Shown here: one piece after another, positions 1-6,220 of the stretch
Numbering within the stretch: position 1 is the first letter of the stretch
Layout of the letters: each line of letters starts with the position of its first letter
Origin: Clostridia bacterium
Lineage (GTDB): Bacteria > Bacillota > Clostridia > Christensenellales > Aristaeellaceae
DNA: 9,082 bases
Assembly (NCBI GenBank): GCA_016297535.1
Contig: JAEDGL010000099.1
Coordinates: 1 to 9,082 of the forward strand
Direction: 5' to 3'
Program-made: the position numbers and the translations under genes
The notes under the pieces: generated by a model
What the model saw: only the letters and a program-made list of their open reading frames with translations
Database searches by the model: none
Told to the model about the DNA's origin: nothing

Positions 1-38
1 CGGCGAGCCGTAGGCGAGTAGGCAAATGGTGCATTCCC

Positions 39-73
39 GGCGGAAAAGATCGCCGAAAGCGAGCTTTTTCGCC
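39..73 (+). repeat. Palindromic REP-like element, copy 1 of 3
   Basis: An imperfect inverted repeat. The 13-nt arms CGGAAAAGATCGC (41-53) and GCGAGCTTTTTCG (59-71) face each other across a 5-nt loop, and two flanking G-C pairs extend the stem. The same two 13-nt arms occur unchanged at 1533-1561 and, inverted, at 9040-9068. In all three copies the arms fail to pair perfectly at the same two positions (a G-T and an A-G), so these are copies of one element, not independent hairpins. It lies between genes. Its role is unknown: it could be a dispersed repeat, an mRNA-stabilising hairpin or a weak terminator. Confidence 0.75.
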
Positions 74-79
74 GCTCTG

Positions 80-127
80 AAACGGCACGGACACCAAACC
101 GGATGGATTGGTGTTCGTGCCGTTTTT
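80..127. terminator. Long intrinsic terminator hairpin beyond queF
   Basis: An 18-bp stem pairs 80-97 with 108-125 (one G-T pair) around a loop of about 10 nt. On the plus strand it is followed by TTTTT, and after a short gap by a second run of eight T at 134-141, so it would strongly stop a plus-strand gene lying left of the window. On the minus strand only three T follow. It sits about 30 nt past the queF stop codon, so it may also serve the queuosine operon. A shared terminator between convergent genes is the simplest reading. Confidence 0.8.
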
Positions 128-156
128 GGGTTGTTTTTTTTGAGACAGCCCCTTTG

Positions 157-645
157 TCAGCGGTTGTCCACAATCTCCGGGTGCATATCGTGCCAGGTCA
201 TGCGGTCCTGCGCCACCTTTTCCCAGCGGGTGCCGGGCTTGCCGTAGTTGCAGTAGGGGTCAATCGAAATGCCCCCGCGGGGAAGAAATCTTCCAAGCAC
301 CTCGATGTATTTGGGATCCATCAGCTTAATCAGATCCTTCATGATTACATTGACAACGTCCTCGTGATAATCGCCGTGATTGCGGAAGGAAAACAGATAC
401 AGCTTGAGCGATTTGCTTTCCACCATCCGCTCGCCGGGCACATACGAAATGGTGAGGGTCGCAAAATCCGGCTGTCCCGTAATGGGGCACAGGCTGGTAA
501 ACTCCGGGCAGTTGAACTTGACAAAGTAATCGTTTTCCGGGTGTCGGTTTGCAAAGGTTTCCAAAACCGTGGGGTCGTAATCCGCCGCGTATTCCGTGTG
601 CTGGCTGCCCAGATGGGTCAGCCCTTCTGCTTGCCTGCTTTTCAT
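157..645 (-). CDS. queF: NADPH-dependent 7-cyano-7-deazaguanine reductase QueF
   Basis: Cytoplasmic enzyme that reduces the nitrile of preQ0 to the aminomethyl group of preQ1 with two NADPH, late in the bacterial route to queuosine in tRNA wobble positions. The 162-residue length fits the short, YkvM-type (unimodular) QueF family. The catalytic cysteine is C53 in FTSLCPITGQPD and the proton-relay aspartate is D60. The family motif ESKSLKLY (76-83), implicated in NADPH binding, is followed by FRNHGDYHE (87-95), whose glutamate contacts substrate. The ATG overlaps the transporter stop as ATGA (642-645), with AGGTGG seven bases upstream inside the transporter gene, so the two are probably translationally coupled. 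No key residue is missing. Other queuosine genes (queCDE, tgt) are not in the window. Confidence 0.96.
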   Translation of the reverse strand: MKSRQAEGLTHLGSQHTEYAADYDPTVLETFANRHPENDYFVKFNCPEFTSLCPITGQPDFATLTISYVPGERMVESKSLKLYLFSFRNHGDYHEDVVNVIMKDLIKLMDPKYIEVLGRFLPRGGISIDPYCNYGKPGTRWEKVAQDRMTWHDMHPEIVDNR

Positions 646-1328
646 TCGTTTCCACCTACCACATGATATTTGATGTTGTAATCAAAGGTATCCACCTGTT
701 CCGTTTTCTTCATCCAGCGCACAACCGCATAGGTCACCGGGGTGAACAGCACCTCGTAGCCCACCTTGAACAGATACTGGAACAGGATCATCCGCAGCAC
801 CGTCGCATTGTCCATCACACCCCAGAACGAGATGGTAACAAAGAGGATGGAATCAAAGCCCTCGCCGACAACGGTTGAAAGGATGGTTCGCATCCACAGG
901 CGCCTGCCCCTGGTGGCCACCTTGAGCCGGGAAAGCACCATGGAATTGGAAAACTCGCCAAACAGGTATCCGATAAACGAGGCCGCCGCCACGCGGGGCG
1001 TTGTGCCCATAACCGTCGCATACGCCTCCTGATGGGTCCAGAATCCGGGATGGGGAAGCGCGATGGTGATCAGGTAGACCACCACGGCAAAGAAGCTGCA
1101 GCCAAAGCCCAGCCAGATCACGGTTCTGGCATTTCGAAAGCCGTATACCTCCGTAAAGACATCGCCCAGAATGTAGGTGATAGGAAACAGGATCACGGCC
1201 GCCGGAAGGGTGATGCTGTCCGTAACCGCCCACATTTTTCCCGCAATCAGGTTGGAAAGCAGCAGGCAGGTAATGTACAGCGCCGCAACGATCAGAAAGG
1301 TCTGGGATACCGTTTTTTTGTCTTTCAC
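642..1328 (-). CDS. yhhQ: Queuosine precursor transporter, YhhQ/VUT family
   Basis: Integral membrane protein of the YhhQ (COG1738-type) family, which takes up queuosine precursors such as preQ0 or preQ1. It has 228 residues, normal for the family, with about six hydrophobic segments (roughly 10-30, 40-57, 68-90, 112-133, 147-170, 178-204). Recognisable blocks are LSNLIAGK (24-31), FPITYILGDVFTEVYGF (48-64), GEFSNS (124-129) and VGEGFDS (154-160). The frame stays open upstream, but the true start is taken as GTG at 1326-1328, because GGAGG lies 8 bases before it and family similarity begins there; the upstream stretch looks like leader. It is first in an operon with queF, which makes sense as uptake plus final reduction. 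Expression is probably controlled through the long leader. Confidence 0.92.
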   Translation of the reverse strand: MKDKKTVSQTFLIVAALYITCLLLSNLIAGKMWAVTDSITLPAAVILFPITYILGDVFTEVYGFRNARTVIWLGFGCSFFAVVVYLITIALPHPGFWTHQEAYATVMGTTPRVAAASFIGYLFGEFSNSMVLSRLKVATRGRRLWMRTILSTVVGEGFDSILFVTISFWGVMDNATVLRMILFQYLFKVGYEVLFTPVTYAVVRWMKKTEQVDTFDYNIKYHVVGGNE

Positions 1329-1345
1329 CGGAAAAACCTCCAAAT

Positions 1346-1371
1346 AAAAAAGCTTTGCTTCTGCAAAGCCC
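1346..1371 (-). terminator. Intrinsic terminator (attenuator) just before the yhhQ ribosome site
   Basis: On the minus strand GCTTTGC (1363-1369) pairs with GCAAAGC (1352-1358) across the loop AGAA and is followed at once by six T. The ribosome site GGAGG comes only a few bases later, so if the hairpin forms, transcription would stop before the transporter gene. A terminator inside a leader, between promoter and start codon, is the usual expression platform of a Firmicute riboswitch or attenuator. The seven-pair stem is modest in strength. Confidence 0.6.
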
Positions 1372-1532
1372 GGGCGATTGATATACTCCCTGGAAGGGCC
1401 GGAGGCCACAGCCTTCCGACGCTGATTCCGAATCCGGCAATCGGCACGGTGGGTTCGGAAGCCCTGCACAGCAAGGCTTCTCTGCAGGTTTCCCCGGCCG
1501 TGCACGCGGCGCGCGGGAGAAGCCTGCTTCGG

Positions 1533-1561
1533 CGGAAAAGATCGCGTTGCGAGCTTTTTCG
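1533..1561 (+). repeat. Palindromic REP-like element, copy 2 of 3
   Basis: The same 13-nt arms as copies 1 and 3 (CGGAAAAGATCGC at 1533-1545 and GCGAGCTTTTTCG at 1549-1561), with a 3-nt loop. This copy lies inside the transcribed leader of the queuosine operon, so here it would form a hairpin in mRNA. It shares the bases CGG just upstream with copy 1. Confidence 0.75.
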
Positions 1562-1617
1562 ACGGGCGGAGCTTTGCTTGCAAAGCCACACCAAAAGAGC
1601 GCTCTTTCAGTCCTGGT

Positions 1618-1653
1618 TTTGCTTAACGACAGGAAGGTACAAATGAACTGTCG
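1618..1653 (-). promoter_or_regulatory. Possible H-type pseudoknot, candidate preQ1-type riboswitch aptamer
   Basis: On the minus strand, about a dozen bases after the predicted transcription start, CGACAG (1653-1648) pairs with CTGTCG (1632-1627) around a 15-nt loop that begins TTC. The loop bases TTTGT (1643-1639) can pair with GCAAA (1622-1618) in the A-rich tail, giving an H-type pseudoknot. Small H-type pseudoknots with an A-rich tail are the fold of preQ1-I riboswitches, which precede queuosine biosynthesis and transport genes. I could not match the conserved bases of a specific preQ1 class, so both the class and the ligand remain inference from fold, position and the genes downstream. 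Confidence 0.42.
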
Positions 1654-1671
1654 GCGGAAAACCGCATGAGA

Positions 1672-1700
1672 TTTATACCATATTTTGCGCCGGCCGTCAA
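1672..1700 (-). promoter_or_regulatory. Promoter of the yhhQ-queF operon
   Basis: On the minus strand a -35 box TTGACG (1700-1695) and a -10 box TATAAA (1677-1672) are separated by exactly 17 bases, with TG one base before the -10 (TGGTATAAA). This is a near-consensus housekeeping promoter. Transcription would start near 1665, just before the candidate pseudoknot. It lies right after the terminator of the upstream esterase gene, so the queuosine operon is probably transcribed independently. Confidence 0.75.
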
Positions 1701-1716
1701 TAGCGGGGATATGCTG

Positions 1717-1750
1717 AAAACGCCGCGGGCAGAGTACGTGCCCGCGGCGT
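1717..1750 (-). terminator. Intrinsic terminator of the CE15-like esterase gene
   Basis: A 12-bp, very GC-rich stem (1720-1731 with 1739-1750) around a 7-nt loop. On the minus strand it ends in four T. It starts about a dozen bases after the esterase stop codon. Confidence 0.85.
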
Positions 1751-1762
1751 CTGGACAAAGCC

Positions 1763-2863
1763 TCAGCTGTTTTGCCAGCCCTTTGCATCCAGAAAATCCA
1801 TGTAATGGTTCCAGTCCTCACGGCTCAGATAATGCCTGCCGCCGCGCATATGGTAGCCGATGTTGCCTTCGTGCAGGGTTTCGGTGGCACAGGGAAAGCG
1901 GTCGGGGTGCACAAGGCCCGGCAGATGAAGAAGCTGCCAGGCTTTGGAGGCGGAAACGCAGCCAAGGTACTCATGCCGGGGCGCGGCCCATTCATCCTGC
2001 TGCGCGCTGCCCACAAGCAGCAGCCGGGGCGCGATACCGGCCAGCAGCCAGTCCTGCTCAAAGGGCATGACCTGCTCCTGCCCGGCATATTGGCGGTAGG
2101 CGTCGCAGAACCAATAGGGGAAATTCCGGGTAATCTCGGCCACGCGCTCACCGGGCTTTTCGCGGGTGATGGCTGCACCGCTGCAGCCGGAATCGTTGGA
2201 GATAACGCAGGCAAAGCGCTCGTCCAGTAGCCCGCACAGCAGCGCCGTTTTGCCCAGACGTGAATGCCCGATAACGGCCAGCCGCGTCTGGCTTACGCCG
2301 GGCTGGGTAATGGCCCAGTCCAGCGCGCGCGAGGCCGCCCAGGCCCAGATGGCGATCTTGCCGGGCAGCTGATCGGGCGCTACGCCGCTTTGCGTTGCCG
2401 CCCCGCGCAGCAGCTTGTCCAGACCGCCCTCAAAATGGTCGTCCCGGTCAACGCTGACGTCGTTGTAATGGATCGAAAGCACGGCATAACCGCGGTCGCA
2501 GATTTCCTCGCCCGGAAGGTAGCGGTTGGGGATGTCTCCGAAAAAATCAATGGAGACGAACAGCGGGTGATCGCCGGGAGCAGCCGGCATGGAAAGGCGG
2601 CAGGGAAAGCTGAACGAGCCGCCGGGCAGCGCTACGGTGAGCCGGATGGTGCGCAGAATGCTCTTGTCGGCGCAAAAATCCCGCTCCTCCGAAAGCACCT
2701 CCCCGGTTACGGAACAGGGCAGGGGCGGAACAATGCCGTATTCGTGCTGCAGCAGCACCTTGATGATGCGCTGACGAAGCTCCGGCCAGTCCCCGGGCCT
2801 GGCGTTTTGGGGCAGACAGGGTGGCAGATGCAGCGCGGACAGCTGCTGTTGGATGACTGACAT
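1763..2863 (-). CDS. CE15-like alpha/beta hydrolase (glucuronoyl or acetylxylan esterase-like)
   Basis: 366-residue serine hydrolase. The nucleophile is S201 in GHSRLGKTAL (199-208), which matches the G-x-S-R-x-G-K signature of carbohydrate esterase family 15. SNDSGCSGAAI (222-232) and the NFPYWFCD segment (247-254) are also typical of bacterial CE15-like proteins. The likely acid is D290 in SAQQDEWAAP, and the likely histidine is H344 in the GYHMRGGRHYL block. CE15 enzymes cleave ester bonds to glucuronate in plant cell walls, but many bacterial relatives are only labelled acetylxylan esterase. No signal peptide or membrane segment is seen, so it probably acts inside the cell on imported oligosaccharides or another ester. 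The ATG at 2863 follows AAGGAGGA; the upstream in-frame ATG at 2926 lacks such a site. It has its own promoter and terminator. Fold is certain, substrate unknown. Confidence 0.85.
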   Translation of the reverse strand: MSVIQQQLSALHLPPCLPQNARPGDWPELRQRIIKVLLQHEYGIVPPLPCSVTGEVLSEERDFCADKSILRTIRLTVALPGGSFSFPCRLSMPAAPGDHPLFVSIDFFGDIPNRYLPGEEICDRGYAVLSIHYNDVSVDRDDHFEGGLDKLLRGAATQSGVAPDQLPGKIAIWAWAASRALDWAITQPGVSQTRLAVIGHSRLGKTALLCGLLDERFACVISNDSGCSGAAITREKPGERVAEITRNFPYWFCDAYRQYAGQEQVMPFEQDWLLAGIAPRLLLVGSAQQDEWAAPRHEYLGCVSASKAWQLLHLPGLVHPDRFPCATETLHEGNIGYHMRGGRHYLSREDWNHYMDFLDAKGWQNS

Positions 2864-2902
2864 CGAAGATTCCTCCTTTTCTGTTGTTTGCCTGTTTTCT
2901 TG

Positions 2903-2930
2903 ATTATAGCAGAAACCGCGCAGCATTCAA
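2903..2930 (-). promoter_or_regulatory. Extended -10 promoter of the esterase gene
   Basis: On the minus strand TTGAAT (2930-2925), a 16-base spacer, then TGC plus a perfect TATAAT (2908-2903). It lies between the FliB-family stop and the esterase ribosome site, so the esterase need not depend on read-through. The architecture is nearly the same as the promoter at 4250-4277. Confidence 0.75.
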
Positions 2931-2940
2931 GCATGCGCGG
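2916..2940 (-). terminator. Hairpin between the FliB-family and esterase genes, overlapping a promoter
   Basis: CCGCGCA and TGCGCGG form a 7-bp GC-rich stem (2940-2934 with 2922-2916), extended inside by two G-C pairs past a bulge and followed by TTTCT on the minus strand. It begins 7 bases after the FliB-family stop, where a terminator is expected, but the T run is poor. It also covers the -35 box and spacer of the esterase promoter, so it could instead be an operator. Confidence 0.4.
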
Positions 2941-2947
2941 CGGAAAT

Positions 2948-4117
2948 TCAGAGAACAATCAGGTCAAAAACGGTCTGCGGCGTGGTGCAGCCCAGATCGC
3001 GAAGAGCCCGGGAGGCGTAACGGTCGAACGAGGTGTGGTCAATCAGGCGGAAAGCGGCGGCAGCCATATCCACAAAATCCGTCTCCTGCTTTCGGTGCGC
3101 CATCCAGCCGATGGAGAGCAGGCGCAGCAGCGTGTAGATGGCGCTGATGGCGACAAACTCGTTCCACAGGCTTTCCGGGCGGTCCTGGAACGGGAACTGC
3201 TGAAAGAACAGATGGTTGACCAGCATGTGCTCAAACCAGATTTCCCACTTGGGCAGGCGGTTTTCAAAACGCAGCCGGGCGACCACATACCGCTCGAAGG
3301 GATCGCTGGCAGCGTGGAAATAGCCCAGCGCGTCCTGCCCGTAATCCCGCAGGCTCTGGCTTCGCTCGTCCAGCAAACGTACCAGCGCTTCGGCCTTTTC
3401 CAGGCCAAAGGCAAGGTGCGCCTTGTTCACCTCAAAGGAGGGCAGCGTTTTTTGCCATGGCCGGTCAAGCATTGCCGCCAGCGCAGCTTCGTCCTTCTGG
3501 CCAAGCGTTTTTTCCAGCTCCTCCAGCGCAATGCCCAGCCCGGCCAGCCGCTGCGGCAGGGGAAGGCTGCGGTTTTGCAGAATGGCAATCAGCCACAACC
3601 GGATATCCTGCTCGCGCCCCAGCGTTTCAAAATGCACCAGCCGCTGCGGCGCGGGGGGAGCATCCACGCTCAGCGTTCGCCTTTCAAAGCGGATGGGCTC
3701 GTCGCGGGAAAACAGCAGCTCCAGCACCGCTTCGCAGCTGTTGGCACAGGAACATTCGTAGCAGGCGTTCTGCGTGCGGATGCCGCGCGGATACAGCCGG
3801 CAGATGCTGGAAAGCGCTTTCTCGCCCAGCTCCGCGTGCACGGCGCAGCGTCCGTCTTCCAGCCGCATGGGGCATTCGCCATCGTAGCGCGGGGCGATCT
3901 GGGCATACGCCTCCGGTGTGGGACGCAGGTTGACCCTTACGCCGCGGTCAATGCGCTGCCGCAATTCCGTGCTGCATTCGCTGCCCGTAAGGCGAAAGTA
4001 ATCCTCCAGCGAAAAGGTGATCGGCCAACCCACACAGCAGGCCGAGCGGCACGCGCCCATCTTGCAGCAGAAGGCTTCGTAATAATCGGGTACCAGAAAT
4101 TCATGGGTTTGCTTCAT
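2948..4117 (-). CDS. fliB: FliB-family flagellin lysine-N-methylase
   Basis: 389-residue protein of the FliB family, which methylates surface lysines of flagellin in enterobacteria. The family is widespread in Clostridia, where targets are mostly untested. The N-terminal part is rich in cysteine in the family pattern: C17-C18, C23-x3-C27-C28 leading into GW, C82-P, C91, C106 in LSSICRLYPR, and C119-x2-C122-x-C124-x3-C128. These probably bind an iron-sulphur cluster or other metal. The rest (about 140-389) is less conserved and largely helical. The ATG at 4117 has a moderate GGTGG ribosome site close upstream. No flagellin or flagellar gene is present here, so the target protein cannot be named and a different methylated substrate is possible. 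The gene is divergent from the thuA-like operon. Confidence 0.82.
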   Translation of the reverse strand: MKQTHEFLVPDYYEAFCCKMGACRSACCVGWPITFSLEDYFRLTGSECSTELRQRIDRGVRVNLRPTPEAYAQIAPRYDGECPMRLEDGRCAVHAELGEKALSSICRLYPRGIRTQNACYECSCANSCEAVLELLFSRDEPIRFERRTLSVDAPPAPQRLVHFETLGREQDIRLWLIAILQNRSLPLPQRLAGLGIALEELEKTLGQKDEAALAAMLDRPWQKTLPSFEVNKAHLAFGLEKAEALVRLLDERSQSLRDYGQDALGYFHAASDPFERYVVARLRFENRLPKWEIWFEHMLVNHLFFQQFPFQDRPESLWNEFVAISAIYTLLRLLSIGWMAHRKQETDFVDMAAAAFRLIDHTSFDRYASRALRDLGCTTPQTVFDLIVL

Positions 4118-4338
4118 AATCCACCGCCTCTGACGCAGGTCATTTTACTCCCGCGTGCTCTTCGCACGCAAGCCCCAAATAACCCCATACAAAAAAAGAA
4201 CATAGGGGGCCCGCCGTTCTACCAAATACAATTATCTTTGGCGCAGACGTTGATTCTTTCGCGTTGTGTGCTATAATACAAGCACTACGGCGCAATCTGG
4301 AAAAATCATCAAAATATCTGCACAGGAGGAAGAGGAAA
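4118..4338. other. Divergent intergenic region between the FliB-family and thuA-like genes
   Basis: No gene is seen in these 221 bases. The right half carries the plus-strand promoter of the catabolic operon. The left half holds a 6-bp GCGTGC/GCACGC hairpin (4153-4169) within the presumed leader of the FliB-family gene. A weak AGAAC/GTTCT stem (4197-4220) is followed on the minus strand by seven T. No convincing minus-strand promoter was found. GGCGCA occurs twice, at 4240-4245 and 4289-4294, flanking the plus-strand promoter. Confidence 0.6.
4250..4277 (+). promoter_or_regulatory. Promoter of the thuA-gfo-gfo-uroD-like operon
   Basis: TTGATT (4250-4255), a 16-base spacer, then TGC directly before a perfect TATAAT (4272-4277), so an extended -10 promoter. 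Transcription would start near 4284, leaving a leader of about 55 nt. A short inverted repeat GTGC (4268-4271) / GCAC (4282-4285) is centred on the -10 box and GGCGCA repeats flank the promoter. Either could be a repressor site, but both are too short to be sure. Confidence 0.78.
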
Positions 4339-5061
4339 ATGAAGAAGGTATGGATTTTTCAGGGCGGCTGGGACGGTCATGAGCCGCAGCTGACCTCGGC
4401 CCGCTTTGCGGCCATGCTTGAAAAGCACGGCTATCAGGCCACCATTTTTGATACGCTGGATCCGCTGGGCAAGCTGGAGGATCTGCTGGAGCTGGACCTG
4501 ATGGTGTTTTGCTGGACGATGGGTGAAATCAAGCGCGAATACACTGTGAACGTGGCCAGGGCCGTGGGCGCGGGCGTGGGTCTGGCCGGCTGCCACGGCG
4601 GCATGTGCGATTCCTTCCGCAATGATACCGAGTGGCAGTTCATCACCGGCGGCCAGTGGGTATCCCATCCCGGCGGGGACGGCATTGAGTACATGGTCAA
4701 CATCTGCCACGGCTCCAGCCCCATCACCGAGGGCCTGGAGGATTTCCCCGTATGCAGCGAGCACTACTACCTGCATGTGGATCCCGCCATTGAGGTGCTG
4801 GCCACCACCCGTTTCCCCAGCGTGCCCTATTACCACATTTCCAACAAGCCGGTGGATATGCCCGTGGCCTGGACCAAGTTCTGGGGCAACGGCCGGGTGT
4901 TCTATACCTCGCTTGGCCATCACGACGATGTGTTCGACAAATCCCCCAACGCGGCCATCCTGATGGAGCGCGGCATGCTGTGGGCGGCGGATGGCAAGCG
5001 CATTGCCGTGGAGCAGCACCTGACCACCGAGCGCTTTGAAAACAAGGCCAAAATGTACTGA
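4339..5061 (+). CDS. ThuA-like domain protein (class I glutamine amidotransferase-like fold)
   Basis: 240-residue cytoplasmic protein covering one complete ThuA-like domain. ThuA was named from trehalose utilisation in rhizobia, where it works with a Gfo/Idh/MocA dehydrogenase (ThuB) on keto-trehalose; the chemistry of most relatives is unknown. Family landmarks are GGWDGHEP (9-16), LAGCHGGMCDSFRND (82-96), FITGGQWVSHPGG (101-113), SEHYYLHVDP (140-149) and GRVFYTSLGHHDDVF (185-199). The conserved histidines could bind metal or sugar. The chosen ATG follows AGGAGG-rich sequence; the longer frame upstream starts inside the promoter region and is discarded. It is first in the operon, 26 bases before the first oxidoreductase, and is probably a partner in oxidation of a sugar-like compound. 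Confidence 0.9.
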   Translation: MKKVWIFQGGWDGHEPQLTSARFAAMLEKHGYQATIFDTLDPLGKLEDLLELDLMVFCWTMGEIKREYTVNVARAVGAGVGLAGCHGGMCDSFRNDTEWQFITGGQWVSHPGGDGIEYMVNICHGSSPITEGLEDFPVCSEHYYLHVDPAIEVLATTRFPSVPYYHISNKPVDMPVAWTKFWGNGRVFYTSLGHHDDVFDKSPNAAILMERGMLWAADGKRIAVEQHLTTERFENKAKMY

Positions 5062-5087
5062 GAGCACAGATAAAGGAGAATACGCAG

Positions 5088-6200
5088 ATGAAAACCATCA
5101 AAACCGTTATGATCGGCGTGGGCAATATCAGCGGCATCTACCTCAAAAACATCCACGAAACCTTTCACGAGATCGAATTGATCGGCGTGTGCGATCTGAT
5201 CCGCGAGCGCGCTGAGAAGGCGCAGCAGGAATACGGCGTTCCCAAAATCTACGAAACCATGCACGACGCCTTTGCCGACCCCGAGGTGGAAATGGTGCTC
5301 AACCTTACCCGCCCCTACGAGCATTTTGAAGTAAGCAAGGCTGCGCTGGAGGCGGGCAAGCATGTGTACAGCGAAAAGCCCCTGGGCGCGGACTTGGAAG
5401 AGGGCAAGGCGCTTGTGGAGCTGGCCAGGCAAAAGGGCCTCAGGCTGGGCGGCGCGCCGGATACGTTTCTGGGCGCGGGTATCCAGACCTGCCGCCGCCT
5501 GATTGACGACGGCTTCATCGGCACGCCCATTGGCAGTGCGGCGTTCATGATCAACAACGGTCACGAGTCGTGGCATCCCGACCCTGAATTCTATTACAAG
5601 CGCGGCGGCGGCCCCATGTTTGATATGGGCCCGTACTATCTGACCGCCATGATCAACCTGATGGGCGGCGTGGACCGCGTGTTCTCAGCCAGCCGGATTT
5701 CCTTCCCCCAGCGCATGATCACCAGCCAGCCCCAGGCCGGCAAGGTGGTGGATGTGGATGTGAACACCTATATCGCGGGCACGGTGCAGTATTCCTCCGG
5801 CGCGATCGGCACCATCTTTACCACCTTCGATGTCAAATTTCCCGGTGAAAAATCCCGCTTTATCGAAATTTACGGCACCGAGGGCACCCTCTTTGTGCCC
5901 GATCCCAACAATTTCTCCGGCAGGATCGAGCTGTACCGGCCCGAAGAGGGCGCGGTGCGGGAAATGCCCATGATGTACGGCTATCCCGAAAACTCCCGCG
6001 CGCTGGGCCTGGCGGATATGTGCAAGGCCATCCTGACCGGGCGCGAGGCGCGCTGCGATGTGCAGCAGACCTTCCACGTGCTGGAGATTATCGAGGGCTT
6101 TGAAACCAGCGCCAAAACCGGCGAGTGGACAAAGCTGCAATCCGTCTATCACCGCACGCCCGCCATGGTCAGGCCGCAGCTCAAGGGCATTCTGGACTAA
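5088..6200 (+). CDS. Gfo/Idh/MocA family oxidoreductase, paralog A
   Basis: 370-residue NAD(P)-dependent dehydrogenase for sugar-like substrates. The N-terminal Rossmann fold shows GVGNISG (10-16) and D36 at the end of the second strand, which favours NAD over NADP. The conserved EKP is E96-K97-P98, with K97 the likely catalytic lysine. In the second domain GGGPMFDMGPYY (173-184) supplies D179, with tyrosine (Y183) at the position often held by histidine. The beta-sheet substrate domain runs to about 290. No signal peptide. It is preceded by AAAGGAGA and lies 26 bases after the thuA-like gene. About 328 of 370 residues match the next gene, with no gaps. Related oxidoreductases oxidise C3 of glycosides, such as DgpA acting on puerarin. 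That function is possible here but not shown. Confidence 0.92.
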   Translation: MKTIKTVMIGVGNISGIYLKNIHETFHEIELIGVCDLIRERAEKAQQEYGVPKIYETMHDAFADPEVEMVLNLTRPYEHFEVSKAALEAGKHVYSEKPLGADLEEGKALVELARQKGLRLGGAPDTFLGAGIQTCRRLIDDGFIGTPIGSAAFMINNGHESWHPDPEFYYKRGGGPMFDMGPYYLTAMINLMGGVDRVFSASRISFPQRMITSQPQAGKVVDVDVNTYIAGTVQYSSGAIGTIFTTFDVKFPGEKSRFIEIYGTEGTLFVPDPNNFSGRIELYRPEEGAVREMPMMYGYPENSRALGLADMCKAILTGREARCDVQQTFHVLEIIEGFETSAKTGEWTKLQSVYHRTPAMVRPQLKGILD

Positions 6201-6220
6201 GCCGCGAGGAGAGAACAGCC

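Larger units (their letters stand above)
1329..1666 (-). promoter_or_regulatory. Long structured 5' leader of the yhhQ-queF operon
   Basis: About 335 nt separate the predicted transcription start from the GTG of the transporter, and no convincing gene lies in it. Reading 5' to 3' on the minus strand it holds: a GCGG/CCGC hairpin; a possible pseudoknot (1618-1653); a 14-nt perfect palindrome AAAGAGCGCTCTTT (1594-1607); a GCTTTGC/GCAAAGC hairpin (1571-1586); repeat copy 2 (1533-1561); paired CCTGCA/TGCAGG; paired TTCCGAA/TTCGGAA; a GGAAG/CTTCC stem enclosing GGCC/GGCC; and finally a terminator hairpin directly before the ribosome site. The dense structure, ending in a terminator, suggests transcription attenuation. 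Part of the middle may be inserted repeat sequence. Confidence 0.65.

Noticed and set aside
103..666. Plus-strand frame of 187 codons over queF
   Set aside because: Antisense to queF, whose catalytic motifs are complete. The apparent start lies in the loop of the terminator hairpin.
1329..1589. N-terminal extension of the transporter frame up to an ATG at 1589
   Set aside because: The added part is arginine- and alanine-rich, runs through hairpins and a terminator, and unlike the GTG at 1328 lacks a ribosome site. Family similarity starts at the GTG.
853..1821. A 322-codon minus-strand frame overlapping the transporter and leader
   Set aside because: It overlaps the transporter in another frame, crosses the esterase terminator and the operon promoter, and has no domain.
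4191..4220. Minus-strand terminator upstream of the FliB-family gene (AGAAC/GTTCT stem plus seven T)
   Set aside because: Only five outer pairs around a 14-nt interior with no clear further stem, and no minus-strand gene upstream to terminate. Kept only as a note in the intergenic entry.
2888..4276. Plus-strand open frame of 462 codons across the FliB-family gene
   Set aside because: It is the antisense shadow of a gene with clear family motifs on the minus strand, has no ribosome site, and its translation shows no recognisable domain.
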